Source: Aquimarina spongiae
GTDB lineage: Bacteria > Bacteroidota > Bacteroidia > Flavobacteriales > Flavobacteriaceae
Direction: 5' to 3'
Assembly: GCF_900141785.1 (NCBI RefSeq)
Contig: NZ_FQYP01000002.1
Coordinates: 372,001-436,000 of the forward strand
DNA length: 64,000 nucleotides
How positions within the stretch are numbered: the stretch's first letter is position 1; each line of letters begins with the position of its first letter. Shown here in pieces: positions 63,476 to 64,000 of this stretch. Made by a program: the position numbers and the translations under genes. The notes under the pieces are model-generated. The model did not search any database. It worked only from the letters and a program-made list of their open reading frames with translations, and was not told the origin of the DNA.

Positions 63476-64000
63476 ATGAAAAAAATTATATCCCTATGGC
63501 TTGTATGCCTTTGTTGTCATACTTCTATTGCCCAATTGACTCCCAAATCAGAACAGAAAAATGATTTTACGAAGTATTACCAAACCGAACAATCAGTAAA
63601 GAAAAGGAAACTTACTGGAAGGCTAGTTCCCATTGCATTAATAACCACTGGAGTCTTATTGTCTACCAACGATTTTGAACAATCTTTACAAAAAGATTTG
63701 CGAAGTTCAATCGGTAATGATTTCAATACCAAAATAGATGATTATACCAGGTATATCCCTGTATTACAAATGTATACTGCAGACATTTTGGGAGTTAAGG
63801 CTCAAAATCATTGGTTTGACCAAACAAAGATTTTGATTTTATCTTCTTTATTGAGTAATGGTACTTCTACTCTTCTGAAAAAAGAAATTTATAAAAAAAG
63901 ACCTGGAGATTACGCAGAGAACTCCACACATGCAAACTCCTTCCCATCTGGACATACCACCACTGCCTTTACTACCGCTAGCGTTTTGTATGAAGAGTTC
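63476..64000 (+). CDS. PAP2 family phosphatase, secreted, C-terminal part cut by window edge
   Basis: The first 175 codons of a type 2 phosphatidic acid phosphatase-like protein. A signal peptide (MKKIISLWLVCLCCHTSIAQ) is followed by membrane segments and the first two PAP2 motifs: KKEIYKKRP and SFPSGHTT, with the catalytic His of the second motif. The final SRxxxxxHxxxD motif lies beyond the window. It may dephosphorylate a lipid phosphate such as undecaprenyl diphosphate or phosphatidate. I chose the ATG at 63476, since the ATG at 63466 is out of frame. Confidence 0.85.
   Translation, partial: MKKIISLWLVCLCCHTSIAQLTPKSEQKNDFTKYYQTEQSVKKRKLTGRLVPIALITTGVLLSTNDFEQSLQKDLRSSIGNDFNTKIDDYTRYIPVLQMYTADILGVKAQNHWFDQTKILILSSLLSNGTSTLLKKEIYKKRPGDYAENSTHANSFPSGHTTTAFTTASVLYEEF

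Noticed and set aside
1..64000. CRISPR arrays, insertion sequences, prophage or attachment sites
   Set aside because: No regular short repeats with unique spacers, transposase or integrase frames, or tRNA-end duplications were found; the direct repeats seen are coding units or short promoter-proximal motifs.

Overview
The window reads as a stretch of chromosome from a marine-type Flavobacteriaceae bacterium (phylum Bacteroidota). Supporting signs are the low GC content, the near absence of Shine-Dalgarno sites, several promoters of the form TTG-N19-TAnnTTTG, many lipoproteins with acidic residues after the lipid-anchored cysteine, a gliding-motility gene (gldI), a split transketolase, and a carotenoid cluster of flavobacterial layout. 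The genus cannot be fixed from the sequence alone; an Aquimarina-like genome would fit. No CRISPR array, transposase, integrase or prophage gene was seen.

Layout. 1-6.8 kb: two rhomboid proteases, mutL, ribH, a membrane TPR protein, recF with a lipoprotein and a DUF721 gene, and a hotdog thioesterase. 7.0-17 kb: the accessory heart of the window. Three large cysteine-rich repeat lipoproteins on the minus strand face an ECF sigma factor, a FecR-type anti-sigma factor and an STN-domain TonB-dependent receptor on the plus strand, followed by a secreted C1 peptidase. 17-26 kb: ndk, a PhoD-like phosphatase, nrnA, gldI, a cyclophilin-FKBP fusion, pepD, DUF3810, a class V aminotransferase and a DUF6503-like lipoprotein. 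26-36.7 kb: DKNYY protein, an unknown secreted protein, dnaB, accA, an EamA transporter, an LptG-like permease, tgt and split transketolase. 36.9-40.8 kb: a beta-barrel protein, an FKBP interrupted by calcium-binding repeats, an S4 protein, a phosphoribosyltransferase, aroK and three tRNAs. 41.6-45.4 kb: a CarH-like regulator with crtI, crtB and crtZ. 45.4-54.8 kb: a TlpA-like protein, a four-repeat lipoprotein, a Crp-family regulator and two aconitases. 54.9-64 kb: a four-gene SurA-type chaperone/MoxR operon, an SRPBCC protein, a Skp/OmpH protein, guaB and the start of a PAP2 phosphatase.

Main discovery. The three repeat lipoproteins and the fecR-TonB receptor unit share a promoter that is not the housekeeping type: GGTAGGGT, then 15 nt, then CGTT, with identical spacing at all four sites. 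The sigma factor gene itself has a housekeeping promoter. I infer a self-contained cell-surface signalling regulon: receptor, anti-sigma factor and sigma factor switching on three surface lipoproteins built from 12 copies of a ~90-residue four-cysteine Ig/PKD-like unit, in place of the usual SusD partner. Second-tier findings are an FKBP domain split by thrombospondin type 3-like repeats, a MerR/B12 regulator carrying the W-x9-EH photoreceptor motif beside the crt genes, a Tgt without its zinc cysteines, and operator-like repeats before dnaB, guaB and the CarH-like gene.
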